Under the pieces are notes generated by a model that made no database searches, had not been told where the DNA came from, and saw only the letters and a list, made by a program, of their open reading frames with translations. From an uncultured Lachnospiraceae bacterium (lineage in GTDB: Bacteria; Bacillota; Clostridia; Lachnospirales; Lachnospiraceae): a DNA stretch of 51,143 nucleotides. Of the stretch, positions 24,076 to 33,357 are shown piece by piece; the first letter of the stretch is position 1; every line of letters starts with the position of its first letter. Both the position numbers and the translations under genes were made by a program. The stretch covers positions 1 to 51,143 of the forward strand of contig CANQSA010000019.1 in assembly GCA_947626415.1 (NCBI GenBank). The letters run 5' to 3'.

Positions 24076-25086
24076 ATGAAGTACACGAAACTCGGAAATT
24101 CCGATCTGACCGTTTCCCGCATCTGCATGGGCTGTATGGGCTTTGGCAACGCCGCCACAGGACAGCATAGCTGGACGGTGGATGAGGCACAGACCCGCGA
24201 GATCATCAGGCACGGTCTGGAACTGGGTATCAATTTCTATGACACTGCCATCGTCTATCAGAACGGCACCAGCGAACAGTATGTGGGCAAGGCGCTCAGA
24301 GATTTCGCAAAGCGGGACGATTATGTGATCGCCACCAAATTTACGCCCCGGACACAGGACGAGATTGACGCTGGGATAAGCGGGCAGAAGCACATCGAGA
24401 ATTACCTGAATCAGAGCCTTTGCAATCTCGGCATGGACTATGTGGACCTCTATATTTATCATATGTGGGACTATCACACGCCCATGGAGGAAATCATGGA
24501 AGGGTTAAATAACGCCGTGAAGTCCGGCAAAGCCCGTTACATCGGTATCTCCAACTGCTTTGCGTGGCAGCTGGCCAAGGCTAATTTCTATGCCCGCGAA
24601 CACGGTCTGACGGAGTTTGTGTCCGTTCAGGGACATTACAACCTGATCGCCCGCGAGGAAGAACGGGAAATGGTCCCTTTCTGCAAAGATCAAAATATCG
24701 CCATGACGCCATACAGCGCTCTGGCCGGTGGACGCCTTTCCAAGCGTCCGGGTGAGACCTCTAAGCGGCTGGAACAGGACGCCTACGCGAAATTCAAATA
24801 CGACGCTACAGCCGAAGCGGACGGCAGGATTATCGCTCGTGTGGCAGAACTGGCCGACAAGCTGGGCGTCTCTATGACAGAGATTTCTCTGGCATGGCTG
24901 CTGACAAAAGTGACCTCACCTGTGGTGGGCGCAACGAAGTTCTCTCATGTGGAGGGCGCGGCAAAGGCTGTGGACTTGGAACTGACGCAGGACGAGATTG
25001 CCTGCCTCGAAGAACTGTATGTACCCCATGCCTTAGTGGGCGTGATGGCGCAAAACGGCAAGCAGAAGGCCGGAAATGTAGTCTAA
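24076..25086 (+). CDS. aldo/keto reductase
   Basis: The protein has 336 residues. The AKR barrel is seen from MKYTKLGNSDLTVSRICMG onwards. The catalytic tetrad is Asp and Tyr in YDTAIVYQNGTSEQ, Lys in YVIATKF and His in YIYHMWD. NADPH-binding residues lie in the C-terminal LLTKVTSPVVGATK region. The YhdN/YajO-like subgroup reduces aldehydes and quinone-like carbonyls with NADPH. It starts 13 bases after the flavodoxin, with ribosome site AAGGGGGC. With flavodoxins and the CMD-cupin, it suggests a response to reactive carbonyls or quinones. Confidence 0.95.
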   Translation: MKYTKLGNSDLTVSRICMGCMGFGNAATGQHSWTVDEAQTREIIRHGLELGINFYDTAIVYQNGTSEQYVGKALRDFAKRDDYVIATKFTPRTQDEIDAGISGQKHIENYLNQSLCNLGMDYVDLYIYHMWDYHTPMEEIMEGLNNAVKSGKARYIGISNCFAWQLAKANFYAREHGLTEFVSVQGHYNLIAREEEREMVPFCKDQNIAMTPYSALAGGRLSKRPGETSKRLEQDAYAKFKYDATAEADGRIIARVAELADKLGVSMTEISLAWLLTKVTSPVVGATKFSHVEGAAKAVDLELTQDEIACLEELYVPHALVGVMAQNGKQKAGNVV

Positions 25087-25112
25087 AATTCAAATACAGG
25101 AGGAATATCAAA

Positions 25113-25823
25113 ATGAAAAAGATCGTAACGATTTTACTTGCGCTTGTTATGGTACTGACCCTTGCTGCCTGCGCAGATAACAGCGAACCGGCAGACAACA
25201 GCAAAAATATCGACGCTTTACAGAATGCAGAGGATCAGCCCTCTGTGCCTTCTGAAGCGAAAAACGAAAGCCGGCAGCCCGGCGAAACGCCGAGTGAAGC
25301 GGCAGACGGCACTTCCTCTGAGCCGGATCAGGAGCCGGCGGGCAAAAAAATATTGGTAGCGTATTTCTCTGCTACGAACAACACCGAGGGCGTGGCGCAG
25401 AAGCTGGCAGACGGACTTGGCGCTGACCTCTATGAGATCACGCCGGAACAGCCTTATACGGACGAGGATTTGGACTACGGGGATTCGGACAGCCGCTCCT
25501 CTGTGGAAATGGACGATCCCGATGCTCGCCCTGCAATCTCCGGCTCTGTGGAAAATATGGAGCAGTATGACGTTGTATTTATCGGGTATCCCATCTGGTG
25601 GGGCGAAGCACCGCGGATTATGAGCACCTTTATCGAGAGCTATGATTTCTCCGGCAAGACGCTTGTCGCATTCTGTACCTCTGCCAGCAGCGGATTCGGA
25701 AACAGCGATTCGGCATTGCGTTCGGCCGCCGGCGGAGCTGCATGGCTTGACGGACACCGTTTTTCTGCCGGAGCCAACTCCGATGAAGTGATGGAATGGG
25801 CAAACGGGCTTGGAATCAACTAA
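25113..25823 (+). CDS. flavodoxin-domain lipoprotein
   Basis: The protein has 236 residues. A lipoprotein signal peptide (MKKIVTILLALVMVLTLAAC) has its lipobox Cys at residue 20. A polar, Glu/Ser/Pro-rich linker of about 55 residues follows. The flavodoxin domain then begins with LVAYFSATNNTEGVAQ (FMN phosphate loop) and has the flavin loop IGYPIWWGEAP. So this flavodoxin is exported and tethered to the outer face of the membrane. The start at 25113 follows CAGGAGG by 8 bases. FMN would have to be acquired outside, or the domain exported folded; unusual either way. It lies between the aldo/keto reductase and the membrane fusion gene and may exchange electrons with the latter. Confidence 0.92.
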   Translation: MKKIVTILLALVMVLTLAACADNSEPADNSKNIDALQNAEDQPSVPSEAKNESRQPGETPSEAADGTSSEPDQEPAGKKILVAYFSATNNTEGVAQKLADGLGADLYEITPEQPYTDEDLDYGDSDSRSSVEMDDPDARPAISGSVENMEQYDVVFIGYPIWWGEAPRIMSTFIESYDFSGKTLVAFCTSASSGFGNSDSALRSAAGGAAWLDGHRFSAGANSDEVMEWANGLGIN

Positions 25824-25844
25824 AACGTCGGAAGGGAGAACAGG

Positions 25845-28055
25845 ATGAAGCAGCCGAAACAGATCGTAAAAAGAATTATTGATTTTGCCATGATCATTCT
25901 TTTGCCGCTTTTGATGGCGGAAATACTGATCGGTCAGGAAATCCATGAATGGCTTGGCATCGTTATGATGGTGCTGTTTCTTGCGCACCATTTTCTGAAT
26001 CTTGGTTGGTGGAAAGGCTTGCCAAAAGGAAAGTACACCCCTGCCCGCGCTTTTGGTACGGCGCTTGATTTACTGCTCCTGCTGGATATGATCGCACTTT
26101 GCGTCAGCGGTGTCATGATGTCGGGATTTGTTTTTCGCTTTCTGCATATAAGCGGCGGGATGATTATGGCACGACAGCTTCATCTGTTTGCCTCCCATTG
26201 GGGATTGATTCTGATGTCAGCGCACCTTGGAATGCACATGGAGCAGTTCTTCCCGCTTTTCAAAAAGATGTTTCACCTTTCCCTAAAAAGCGCCGAAAGA
26301 ACATGTATCCTGCGGATTGCCGCCATTGTCCTGTCTGTGTACGGCCTCTACGCATTTATCGCCCAGCACATGACAGATTATCTGTTTCTGCAAACGCATT
26401 TCGTGGTGTTTGATGAGACAAAAGCGGCAGTCGTCTATTTTGCTGAAACTGTCGCCATGATGTGCCTGTTCGCAGTAGTGGCATATTATATAAATAAACT
26501 GCTCCGCAAGGCCGGACGGGAAAACAAAAAGGAACGATCAAACGGACGAATCTCTAAAGCCGCGGCGTTTCTCATCCCGACGCTTGTCTGCGTCATTGTT
26601 GCAGTAGGGTTAAATCTGCCATCGCAAAGCGAGCCGCGGCAGGGAGATTCCTCAGAGCCGCCAGAGGAAAGCAGTACAAGCACCGTCCAAAACACGACAA
26701 GCCCTTCGGAACCCGGTCAGTCCGACCAGCAGATCATACCCGTAGAGGATGGCTTCTTGTTGATCAAGGGCGGCAGATTTTCAATGGGGAGTCCGGAGGA
26801 CGAACCGTGGCGCTCGGCGGACGAGACTCAGCATACCGTGACGGTCAGCGATTTTTACATGAGTCCCTATGAAGTCAGGCAGAGAGAATATGCTGCGGTA
26901 ATGGGCAATAATCCCTCCAATTTTAACGGGGAGGATTTGCCGATAGAGAATGTGTCATGGTTGGATGCCATCACGTTTTGCAACGCCCTCAGTGAAAAAG
27001 AAAACCTCACGCCCGCCTATACAGTCAATGGTGAAACCGTGATATGGGACAGAAGCGCAAACGGCTATCGGCTGCCTACCGAGGCGGAATGGGAATACGC
27101 TTGCCGCGCCGGCACAACGACGCCTTTCAACACCGAAACATCCATAAGCCCGGAGGAATCCAACTACTACGGTCATTATCCCTACGAGATCGAGGAAAAC
27201 TACTTTTCGCAGGGGAATCTCACGACAAAGCCCGGCGAGTACCGGCAGACGACGGTCGCTGTAGACAGCTTCTCTCCCAACGCGTGGGGGCTCTACAATA
27301 TGCACGGCAACGTCAGCGAGTGGGTATGGGACTATTACAGCGAGTATGGCACGGCTGATAAAACCGATCCCACCGGTCCGGAAACCGGGACACGACGCGT
27401 CTACCGCGGCGGCGGTTGGAATGATTTTGCGAAAAATATGCGATCGGCCTACCGTGCTACTTTGCCGGAGGATAAGGGCAGCTTCAATCTCGGCATCCGG
27501 CTGGTTCGGAATGCCGTAAACGGCGCAGGCAGCATCGTCAGCGCGGGGACGGAGAATGACACCGAAACCGGCGGCAAGGTGCTGATCGCATTCTTTTCCT
27601 GGGGCGGCAACACGAAAGGGATTGCGGAGGAAATCCAGTCTCAAACCGGAGCAGATCTCTTTGAGATCGAGCTCGTGACGCCCTATTCCGACGACTACAA
27701 CACCGTACTCGATCAGGCGCAGCATGATCAGAACATACAGGCACGGCCGGAAATTAGAAACAAGGTCGAGAATTTTGAACAATATGATACGATCCTGCTC
27801 GGCTATCCCAACTGGTGGGCGTCTATTCCTATGCCAATCGCCTCTTTCTTAGAAGAATATGATTTTTCGGGCAAAACAATCATTCCGTTTTGTTCTCACG
27901 GCGGCGGACGCTTCGGACAGAGCCTGACGGCGATCACTAAGCTGGCTCCCGATGCGGTCATGGGCGAACCGTTGTCTATCCACTACTCAGGCGGCAGCAG
28001 CCTGCCGGACGATATCGCCGCGTGGCTGGAAACCAATAAAATTTCTGCCAGATGA
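25845..28055 (+). CDS. fusion: DUF4405-like membrane domain, SUMF1/FGE-like domain and flavodoxin
   Basis: The protein has 736 residues. Residues 1-220 contain about six membrane segments with histidines (34, 48, 49, 113, 118 and 127), resembling DUF4405 cytochrome b-like proteins, so heme may be bound. A further hydrophobic segment (235-255) and a Ser/Pro linker follow. Residues about 303-557 are a SUMF1/formylglycine-generating-enzyme-type domain (KGGRFSMGSP, YRLPTEAEWEYACRAG, YNMHGNVSEWVWD, RVYRGGGWN, GIRLVRN). The two active-site cysteines of true FGE are absent from the RGGGWN region. Residues about 577-736 are a flavodoxin domain (AFFSWGGNTKGIAEE, LGYPNWWASIP). The layout suggests electron transfer from membrane heme to an external flavin domain. 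The start at 25845 has GAAGGGAG upstream. I do not know a characterised protein with this domain order. Confidence 0.88.
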   Translation: MKQPKQIVKRIIDFAMIILLPLLMAEILIGQEIHEWLGIVMMVLFLAHHFLNLGWWKGLPKGKYTPARAFGTALDLLLLLDMIALCVSGVMMSGFVFRFLHISGGMIMARQLHLFASHWGLILMSAHLGMHMEQFFPLFKKMFHLSLKSAERTCILRIAAIVLSVYGLYAFIAQHMTDYLFLQTHFVVFDETKAAVVYFAETVAMMCLFAVVAYYINKLLRKAGRENKKERSNGRISKAAAFLIPTLVCVIVAVGLNLPSQSEPRQGDSSEPPEESSTSTVQNTTSPSEPGQSDQQIIPVEDGFLLIKGGRFSMGSPEDEPWRSADETQHTVTVSDFYMSPYEVRQREYAAVMGNNPSNFNGEDLPIENVSWLDAITFCNALSEKENLTPAYTVNGETVIWDRSANGYRLPTEAEWEYACRAGTTTPFNTETSISPEESNYYGHYPYEIEENYFSQGNLTTKPGEYRQTTVAVDSFSPNAWGLYNMHGNVSEWVWDYYSEYGTADKTDPTGPETGTRRVYRGGGWNDFAKNMRSAYRATLPEDKGSFNLGIRLVRNAVNGAGSIVSAGTENDTETGGKVLIAFFSWGGNTKGIAEEIQSQTGADLFEIELVTPYSDDYNTVLDQAQHDQNIQARPEIRNKVENFEQYDTILLGYPNWWASIPMPIASFLEEYDFSGKTIIPFCSHGGGRFGQSLTAITKLAPDAVMGEPLSIHYSGGSSLPDDIAAWLETNKISAR

Positions 28056-28074
28056 TGGAGCTATTGAATTATGG

Positions 28075-28126
28075 AAAAACAGGGATCTCTTTTGACCGCA
28101 TTCTTTCTTGCAGTATCCCTGTTTTT
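28075..28126 (+). terminator. terminator after the redox operon
   Basis: AAAAACAGGGAT (28075-28086) and ATCCCTGTTTTT (28115-28126) are perfect complements. The loop is long (28 bases), but the GC core and T run support termination. Confidence 0.65.
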
Positions 28127-28190
28127 CGCCTTGTTTCAGCGGTATGCTCCGGCAGGTGTTTCCCTGGAAGATTCTGTACAAAAATAAACA

Positions 28191-28219
28191 TTGCGCATCT
28201 TTTTTGATAGCTGTATAAT
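28191..28219 (+). promoter_or_regulatory. promoter of the first BspA-like gene
   Basis: TTGCGC (28191-28196) and TATAAT (28214-28219) are 17 bases apart. The leader to the start at 28290 is about 65 bases and holds the sequence duplicated at 30861. Confidence 0.65.
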
Positions 28220-28224
28220 GATAC

Positions 28225-28286
28225 CAAACCATTTTAGATCATTTTTTGCAGAATAATTGCAAAGAAATCAGAAAGGAAGCAGAGCA
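28225..28286 (+). repeat. duplicated leader, copy 1
   Basis: About 60 bases (from CAAACCATTTTAGATC to the ribosome site GAAAGGAAGCAGAG) recur almost unchanged at 30861-30922 in front of the second BspA-like gene. The duplication therefore included the 5' leader but not the -35/-10 region. Confidence 0.9.
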
Positions 28287-28289
28287 GTT

Positions 28290-30848
28290 ATGCTGAAACG
28301 AATTTTTGCAGCTTTGCTGGCGGCGGTCGTCGTGGCAGGCACAGGAACAGTGGCTCTGGCAGCGGAGGCGGGCGTGCCTGCTGTTGTGTCGGAGGAGACA
28401 AGACAAGCAGAAACGAGGAAAGAGGCCCCAGCACAGGAAGGGGATTTTCAATGGGAAGAAACCGAGGATGGCACTGCCGCTATCACGGGCTACACCGGGG
28501 AAGGCGGCGCTGTGGAGATTCCCGCGGTCATCGGGGGAAAAACGGTGACAGTTATTGGGGAGTCGGCGTTTGAGGGCTGCATCAGCCTGACCTCTATTGT
28601 GATCCCGAAGAGCGTCACCAGCATTGAGGACTGGGCGTTTGAGGGCTGCACCGGCATGATCACGTATACAGTGCAGGAAGGAAATAATCATTACACTTCC
28701 CAGGACGGCGTCCTGTTCGATAAGGAAAAAACGACGCTGGTCCAATATCCGGCAGGGAAAAAAGACAGCTATGAAGTCCCGGAGGGCGTCACCGTCATTG
28801 GGAAGGATGCATTTGGTGAAAGTGCCAGCCTGACTGCCATTACGATTCCGGAGAGCGTCACCACCATTGGGGAGGAGGCGTTCTACGGCTGCACCGGTCT
28901 GACCGACGTCAAGATTGGGAACGGTGTCACTGGCATTGGGAAGTCAGCGTTCGAGAACTGCACCGGTCTGACCGCTATTACGATCCCGAAGAGCGTCACC
29001 ACCATTGGGGACTGGGCGTTTTACGGCTGCACTGGCGTGACCGCGTATATGGTGCAGGAAGGAAATGATAATTACATTTCCCAAGACGGCATCCTGTTCG
29101 ATAAGGAAAAAACGACGCTGATTCAGTACCCGGTAGGGAAAACGGGCAGTTACGAAGTCCCGGAGGGCGTCACTGTCATTGGGAAAGGTGCGTTTGGTGA
29201 AAGTGCCAGTCTGACTGGCATTACGCTTCCGGACAGTGTTACCGCCATTGAGACAGAAGCGTTCTACGGCTGTACCGGCCTGGCCGCCATTACGATCCCG
29301 AAGAGCGTCACCGCTATTGAGGACTGGGTGTTTGAGGGCTGCATCAGCCTGACAGCCATTATGCTTCCGGAGAGCGTCACCACCATTGGGAAGGGTGCGT
29401 TTTATGACTGCACCGGGTTGATTTCTGTCAACCTGGGCAGCGTGGAAACCATTGGAGAGGGTGCGTTCTATGATTGCGCTGGCCTGACCGACGTCAAGAT
29501 CGGGAAGAGCGTCACCGCCATTGCGGACTGGGCGTTTCAGGGCTGCATCGGCCTGACCGCTATTACGTTTCCGGAGAGCGTCACCGCCATTGGGAACTGG
29601 GCGTTTCAGGGCTGCATCGGCCTGACCGCTATTACGTTTCCGGAGAGTGTCACCACCATTGGAGACGGGGCGTTCTATGATTGCGCTGGCCTGACCAACG
29701 TCAAGATCGGGAACGGTGTCACCGCTATTGGGAACGGGGCGTTTCAGGGCTGCATTGGGTTGACTGCCATTATGATCCCGAAGAACGTCACCGCCATTGG
29801 AGACTGGGCGTTTTGCGACTGCACCGGCGTGACCGGGTATACGGTGCAGGAAGGAAATAATAATTACACTTCCCAAGACGGCGTCCTGTTCGATAAGGAA
29901 AAAACAACGCTAATCCAGTATCCGGTAGGGAAAACAGGCGACTACAAAGTCCCGGAGGGTGTTACTGCCATTGAGAAGGGTGCATTTGGTGAAAGCGTCG
30001 GCTTGACTGCCGTTACACTTCCGGACAGTGTTACCGCCATTGAGACGGAAGCGTTCTACGGCTGCACCGGCCTGACCGCCATTACGATCCCGGAGAGCGT
30101 CACCACCATTGGGGACTGGGCGTTCGAGCGGTGCGAAAAGTTAAAAACTGTGACGATGCACGGCAGCGCGCCTACACTCGGGGAAGACGTGTTTGAAAAC
30201 TGCGCAGAGGGCTTGACGTTCCATGTCTCTTGGAATGCCGCCGGTTATGATGCGGCGCCGTGGAGCGACTATGAAGTGCTGTATGACGTGTTGGCTGCGC
30301 CGGAGATTCGTTCGGTTTCCAACACTGCCGACGGTGTGCAGATCACCTGGGACGCAGTATCCGGTGCGGTCCAATACCGGGTGTTTTATGAAACGGATAA
30401 CGGCGGCTGGAGTAAGATTGCCGACACCGCCGACACCAGTTACACTTGGAAAAATGCCCAGGACGGCACGACGTACACCTTCACAGTGCGGTGCCTCTCT
30501 GCCGATGGGGAAAGCTATACCAGCGATTACGCGATTGGAAAAACCATTACTTATAAGGAGGAGCCCGATTCCGGAGCAGCTTCCGACCAGCCGTCGGGAA
30601 AAGACCCGGAGGATCAAAATACGGACAGCGAGAAGCAGGAAGATCAAAGCACGGACTCTAAGAATCAGGAGGATCCAAGCATGGGCAGCGAGAACCCAGG
30701 TAGCGGAAACCAGAGCGAGGCAGCTGCCGGCTCCGGCAGCCCGGAAACCGGGGACAGCATGGCCTTGCTGCTCTGGACGGCGTTGCTCTTTATCGGGGCG
30801 GGCGCCGGAACCCTGGAGGTCGTACTGCGCCGGCGAATCTGGCGCTGA
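28290..30848 (+). CDS. BspA-like leucine-rich-repeat surface protein 1
   Basis: The protein has 852 residues. A signal peptide (about 1-27, ending in VALAAEA) leads to some 25 LRR_5 repeats of 23 residues with consensus IGxxAFxGCxxLTAITIPxSVTA. Every few units the pattern is broken by a YTVQEGNNxY-TSQDGVLFDKEKTTLIQYP insert, about 60 residues, as in Treponema/Trichomonas BspA proteins. A fibronectin type III domain (about 670-760) and an Asp/Gln/Ser-rich wall-spanning linker follow. The C-terminus has SPETGDS, a hydrophobic stretch and RRRIWR, a sortase-type signal in a non-standard form. BspA-type proteins bind host matrix or other bacteria. GAAAGGAAG precedes ATG 28290. Two adjacent 69-bp units (29515-29650) are nearly identical, a sign of recent expansion. 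Confidence 0.93.
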   Translation: MLKRIFAALLAAVVVAGTGTVALAAEAGVPAVVSEETRQAETRKEAPAQEGDFQWEETEDGTAAITGYTGEGGAVEIPAVIGGKTVTVIGESAFEGCISLTSIVIPKSVTSIEDWAFEGCTGMITYTVQEGNNHYTSQDGVLFDKEKTTLVQYPAGKKDSYEVPEGVTVIGKDAFGESASLTAITIPESVTTIGEEAFYGCTGLTDVKIGNGVTGIGKSAFENCTGLTAITIPKSVTTIGDWAFYGCTGVTAYMVQEGNDNYISQDGILFDKEKTTLIQYPVGKTGSYEVPEGVTVIGKGAFGESASLTGITLPDSVTAIETEAFYGCTGLAAITIPKSVTAIEDWVFEGCISLTAIMLPESVTTIGKGAFYDCTGLISVNLGSVETIGEGAFYDCAGLTDVKIGKSVTAIADWAFQGCIGLTAITFPESVTAIGNWAFQGCIGLTAITFPESVTTIGDGAFYDCAGLTNVKIGNGVTAIGNGAFQGCIGLTAIMIPKNVTAIGDWAFCDCTGVTGYTVQEGNNNYTSQDGVLFDKEKTTLIQYPVGKTGDYKVPEGVTAIEKGAFGESVGLTAVTLPDSVTAIETEAFYGCTGLTAITIPESVTTIGDWAFERCEKLKTVTMHGSAPTLGEDVFENCAEGLTFHVSWNAAGYDAAPWSDYEVLYDVLAAPEIRSVSNTADGVQITWDAVSGAVQYRVFYETDNGGWSKIADTADTSYTWKNAQDGTTYTFTVRCLSADGESYTSDYAIGKTITYKEEPDSGAASDQPSGKDPEDQNTDSEKQEDQSTDSKNQEDPSMGSENPGSGNQSEAAAGSGSPETGDSMALLLWTALLFIGAGAGTLEVVLRRRIWR

Positions 30849-30860
30849 CCGGTTCCCAAT

Positions 30861-30922
30861 CAAACCATTTTAGATCATTTTTTGCAGAATAATTGCAAAG
30901 AAATCAGAAAGGAAGCAGAGAG
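30861..30922 (+). repeat. duplicated leader, copy 2
   Basis: Nearly identical to 28225-28286; it differs mainly by an added AG before the start codon. No separate -35/-10 is apparent just upstream, so the second gene may depend on read-through from the first. Confidence 0.9.
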
Positions 30923-30927
30923 CAGTT

Positions 30928-33357
30928 ATGTTGAAACGAATTTTCGCAGCTTTGCTGGCGGCGGCGGTCGTCGGGGCAGGCACAGGAACAGTGGCTCTGG
31001 CAGCGGAGGCGGGCGTGCCCACGGCTGTGTCGGAGGAGACAAAACAAGCAGAAACAAGGGAAGAGGCCCCAGCGCAGGAAGGGGATTTTCAATGGGAAGA
31101 AAACGAGGATGGCACTGCCGCCATCACGGGCTACACCGGGGAAGGCGGCGCTGTGGAGATTCCCGCGGTCATCGGGGGAAAAACGGTGACAGTTATTGGG
31201 AAGTCAGCGTTCGAGAACTGCACCGGTCTGACCGCTATTACGATCCCGAATAGCGTCACCACCATTGGGGACTGGGCGCTTTACGGCTGCACCGGCGTGA
31301 CCGCGTATATGGTGCAGGAAGGAAATGATAATTACATTTCCCAAGACGGCGTCCTGTTCGATAAGGAAAAAACGACGCTGATTCAGTACCCGGTAGGGAA
31401 AACGGGCAGTTACGAAGTCCCGGAGGGTGTCACTGTCATTGGGAAGGGTGCGTTTGGTGAAAGTGCCGGTCTGACTGGCATTACACTTCCGGACAGTGTT
31501 ACCGCCATTGAGGCGGAAGCGTTCTACGGCTGTACCGGCCTGACCACCATTACGATCCCGAAGAGCGTCACCGCTATTGAGGACTTGGTGTTTGAGGGCT
31601 GCATCAGCCTGACAGCCATTATGCTTCCGGAGAGCGTCACCGCCATTGGGGAGGGGGCGTTTTATGGCTGCACCGGGTTGATTTCTGTCAACCTGGGCAG
31701 CGTGGAAACCATTGGAGAGGGTGCGTTCTACGGCTGCACCGGCCTGACCGCCATTACGATCCCGAATAGCGTCACCACCATTGAGGACTGGGCGTTTGAG
31801 AATTGTACCGGCCTGACCGCCATTACGATCCCGAATAGCGTCACCGCTATTGAGGACTGGGTGTTTGAGGATTGCACCGGCCTGACCGCCATTACGATCC
31901 CGAATAGCGTCACCGCCATTTGGGAGGGGGCGTTCTACGGCTGCACTGGCCTGACCGCCATTACGATCCCGAATAGCGTCACCGCCATTGGGGAGGGGGC
32001 GTTTTACGGCTGCACTGGCGTGACCGCGTATATGGTGCAGGAAGGAAATGATAATTACATTTCCCAAGACGGCGTCCTGTTTAATAAGGAAAAAACAACG
32101 CTGGTTCAGTATCCGGCAAAGAAAACGGGCAGTTACGAAGTCCCGGAGGGCGTCACTGTCATTGGAAAGGGTGCGTTTGCTAAAAACGCCGGTCTGACTG
32201 CTATTACGATTCCGGAAAGCGTCACTGCCATTGGGGAGGGGGCGTTCTACGGCTGTACCGGCCTGACCGCCATTACGCTCCCGGAGAGCGTCACCGCCAT
32301 TGGGGAGGGGGCGTTCTACGGTTGTACCGGCCTGACCGCCATTACGATCCCGAATAGCGTCACCACCATTGAGGACTGGGCGTTTGAGAATTGCACCGGC
32401 CTGACCGCTATTACGATTCCGAAAAGCGTCACCGCTATTGGGGACTGGGCGTTCTATGGCTGCACCGGCGTGACCGCGTATACGGTGCAGGAAGGAAATG
32501 ATAATTACATTTCCCAAGACGGTGTCCTGTTTAATAAGGAAAAAACAACGCTGGTTCAGTATCCGGCAGGGAAAACGGGCAGCTGCGAGGTTCCGGAGGG
32601 CGTTACTGTCATTGGGGAAGGTGCGTTTGCTAAAAACGCCGGGCTGACTGCTATTACGATCCCGGAAAGTATCACTGCCATTGAGGATGAGGCGTTCTAC
32701 GGCTGCACCGGCTTGACTTCTGTCACCCTGAGCAATGCGCCAGCACTAGGGGAAGACGTATTTGAAAACTGCGCAGAGGGCTTGACGTTCCATGTGCCCT
32801 GGAATGCCGCCGGTTATGATGCAGCGCCGTGGAGCGGCTATGAAGTGCTGTATGACGTGTTGGCTGCGCCGGAGATTCGTTCGGTTTCCAACACTGCCAA
32901 CGGTGTGCAGATCACCTGGGACGCAGTACCCGGCGCGGTTCAATACCGGGTGTTCTATGAAACGGATAACGGCGGCTGGAGTAAGATTGCCGACACCGCC
33001 GACACCAGCTACACTTGGGAAAATGCCCAGGACGGCATGACGTACACATTCACAGTGCGGTGCCTCTCTGCCGATGGGGAAAGCTATACCAGCGATTACG
33101 CGATTGGAAAAACCATTACTTATAAGGAGGAGTCTGATTCCGGCTCTGCTTCCGACCAGCCGTCGGGAAAAGACCCGGAGGACCAAAATGCGGGCAGCGA
33201 GAACCCGGATAACGGAAATCAGAGCGAGGCAGTTGCCGGCTCCGGCAGCCCGGAAACCGGGGACAGCATGTCCCTGCTGCTCTGGACGGCGCTGCTTCTG
33301 ATCGGGGCGGGCGCCGGAAGCCTGGCACTCGTACTGCGCCGGCGGATTCAAAGCTGA
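30928..33357 (+). CDS. BspA-like leucine-rich-repeat surface protein 2
   Basis: This 809-residue tandem paralogue of the preceding gene, 79 bases after its stop, has the same signal peptide, LRR units, DGVLF inserts, fibronectin III domain and SPETG sorting end. The first repeats are missing relative to gene 1: sequence after VTVIG (31,200) matches gene 1 from about 28,932, not from 28,555, so about 380 bases of repeats were lost or gained. The repeat array has its own expansion of the unit encoding GCTGLTAITIPNSVTAI, present many times with little change. The linker before the sorting signal is about 25 residues shorter. It is probably displayed on the wall with gene 1 and can recombine with it to vary the surface. 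Confidence 0.93.
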   Translation: MLKRIFAALLAAAVVGAGTGTVALAAEAGVPTAVSEETKQAETREEAPAQEGDFQWEENEDGTAAITGYTGEGGAVEIPAVIGGKTVTVIGKSAFENCTGLTAITIPNSVTTIGDWALYGCTGVTAYMVQEGNDNYISQDGVLFDKEKTTLIQYPVGKTGSYEVPEGVTVIGKGAFGESAGLTGITLPDSVTAIEAEAFYGCTGLTTITIPKSVTAIEDLVFEGCISLTAIMLPESVTAIGEGAFYGCTGLISVNLGSVETIGEGAFYGCTGLTAITIPNSVTTIEDWAFENCTGLTAITIPNSVTAIEDWVFEDCTGLTAITIPNSVTAIWEGAFYGCTGLTAITIPNSVTAIGEGAFYGCTGVTAYMVQEGNDNYISQDGVLFNKEKTTLVQYPAKKTGSYEVPEGVTVIGKGAFAKNAGLTAITIPESVTAIGEGAFYGCTGLTAITLPESVTAIGEGAFYGCTGLTAITIPNSVTTIEDWAFENCTGLTAITIPKSVTAIGDWAFYGCTGVTAYTVQEGNDNYISQDGVLFNKEKTTLVQYPAGKTGSCEVPEGVTVIGEGAFAKNAGLTAITIPESITAIEDEAFYGCTGLTSVTLSNAPALGEDVFENCAEGLTFHVPWNAAGYDAAPWSGYEVLYDVLAAPEIRSVSNTANGVQITWDAVPGAVQYRVFYETDNGGWSKIADTADTSYTWENAQDGMTYTFTVRCLSADGESYTSDYAIGKTITYKEESDSGSASDQPSGKDPEDQNAGSENPDNGNQSEAVAGSGSPETGDSMSLLLWTALLLIGAGAGSLALVLRRRIQS

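Noticed and set aside
26755-27516. functional formylglycine-generating enzyme for sulfatases
   Set aside because: The domain lacks the paired cysteines in the C-terminal RGGxW region and no sulfatase gene is present.
31204-32517. 437-residue open frame on the minus strand opposite the second BspA-like gene (and a 310-residue one at 28944-29876)
   Set aside because: They are open only because the sense strand is a repeated codon pattern; the product is a repetitive Asn/Gly/Asp-Ala-Val-Arg-type string with no ribosome site.
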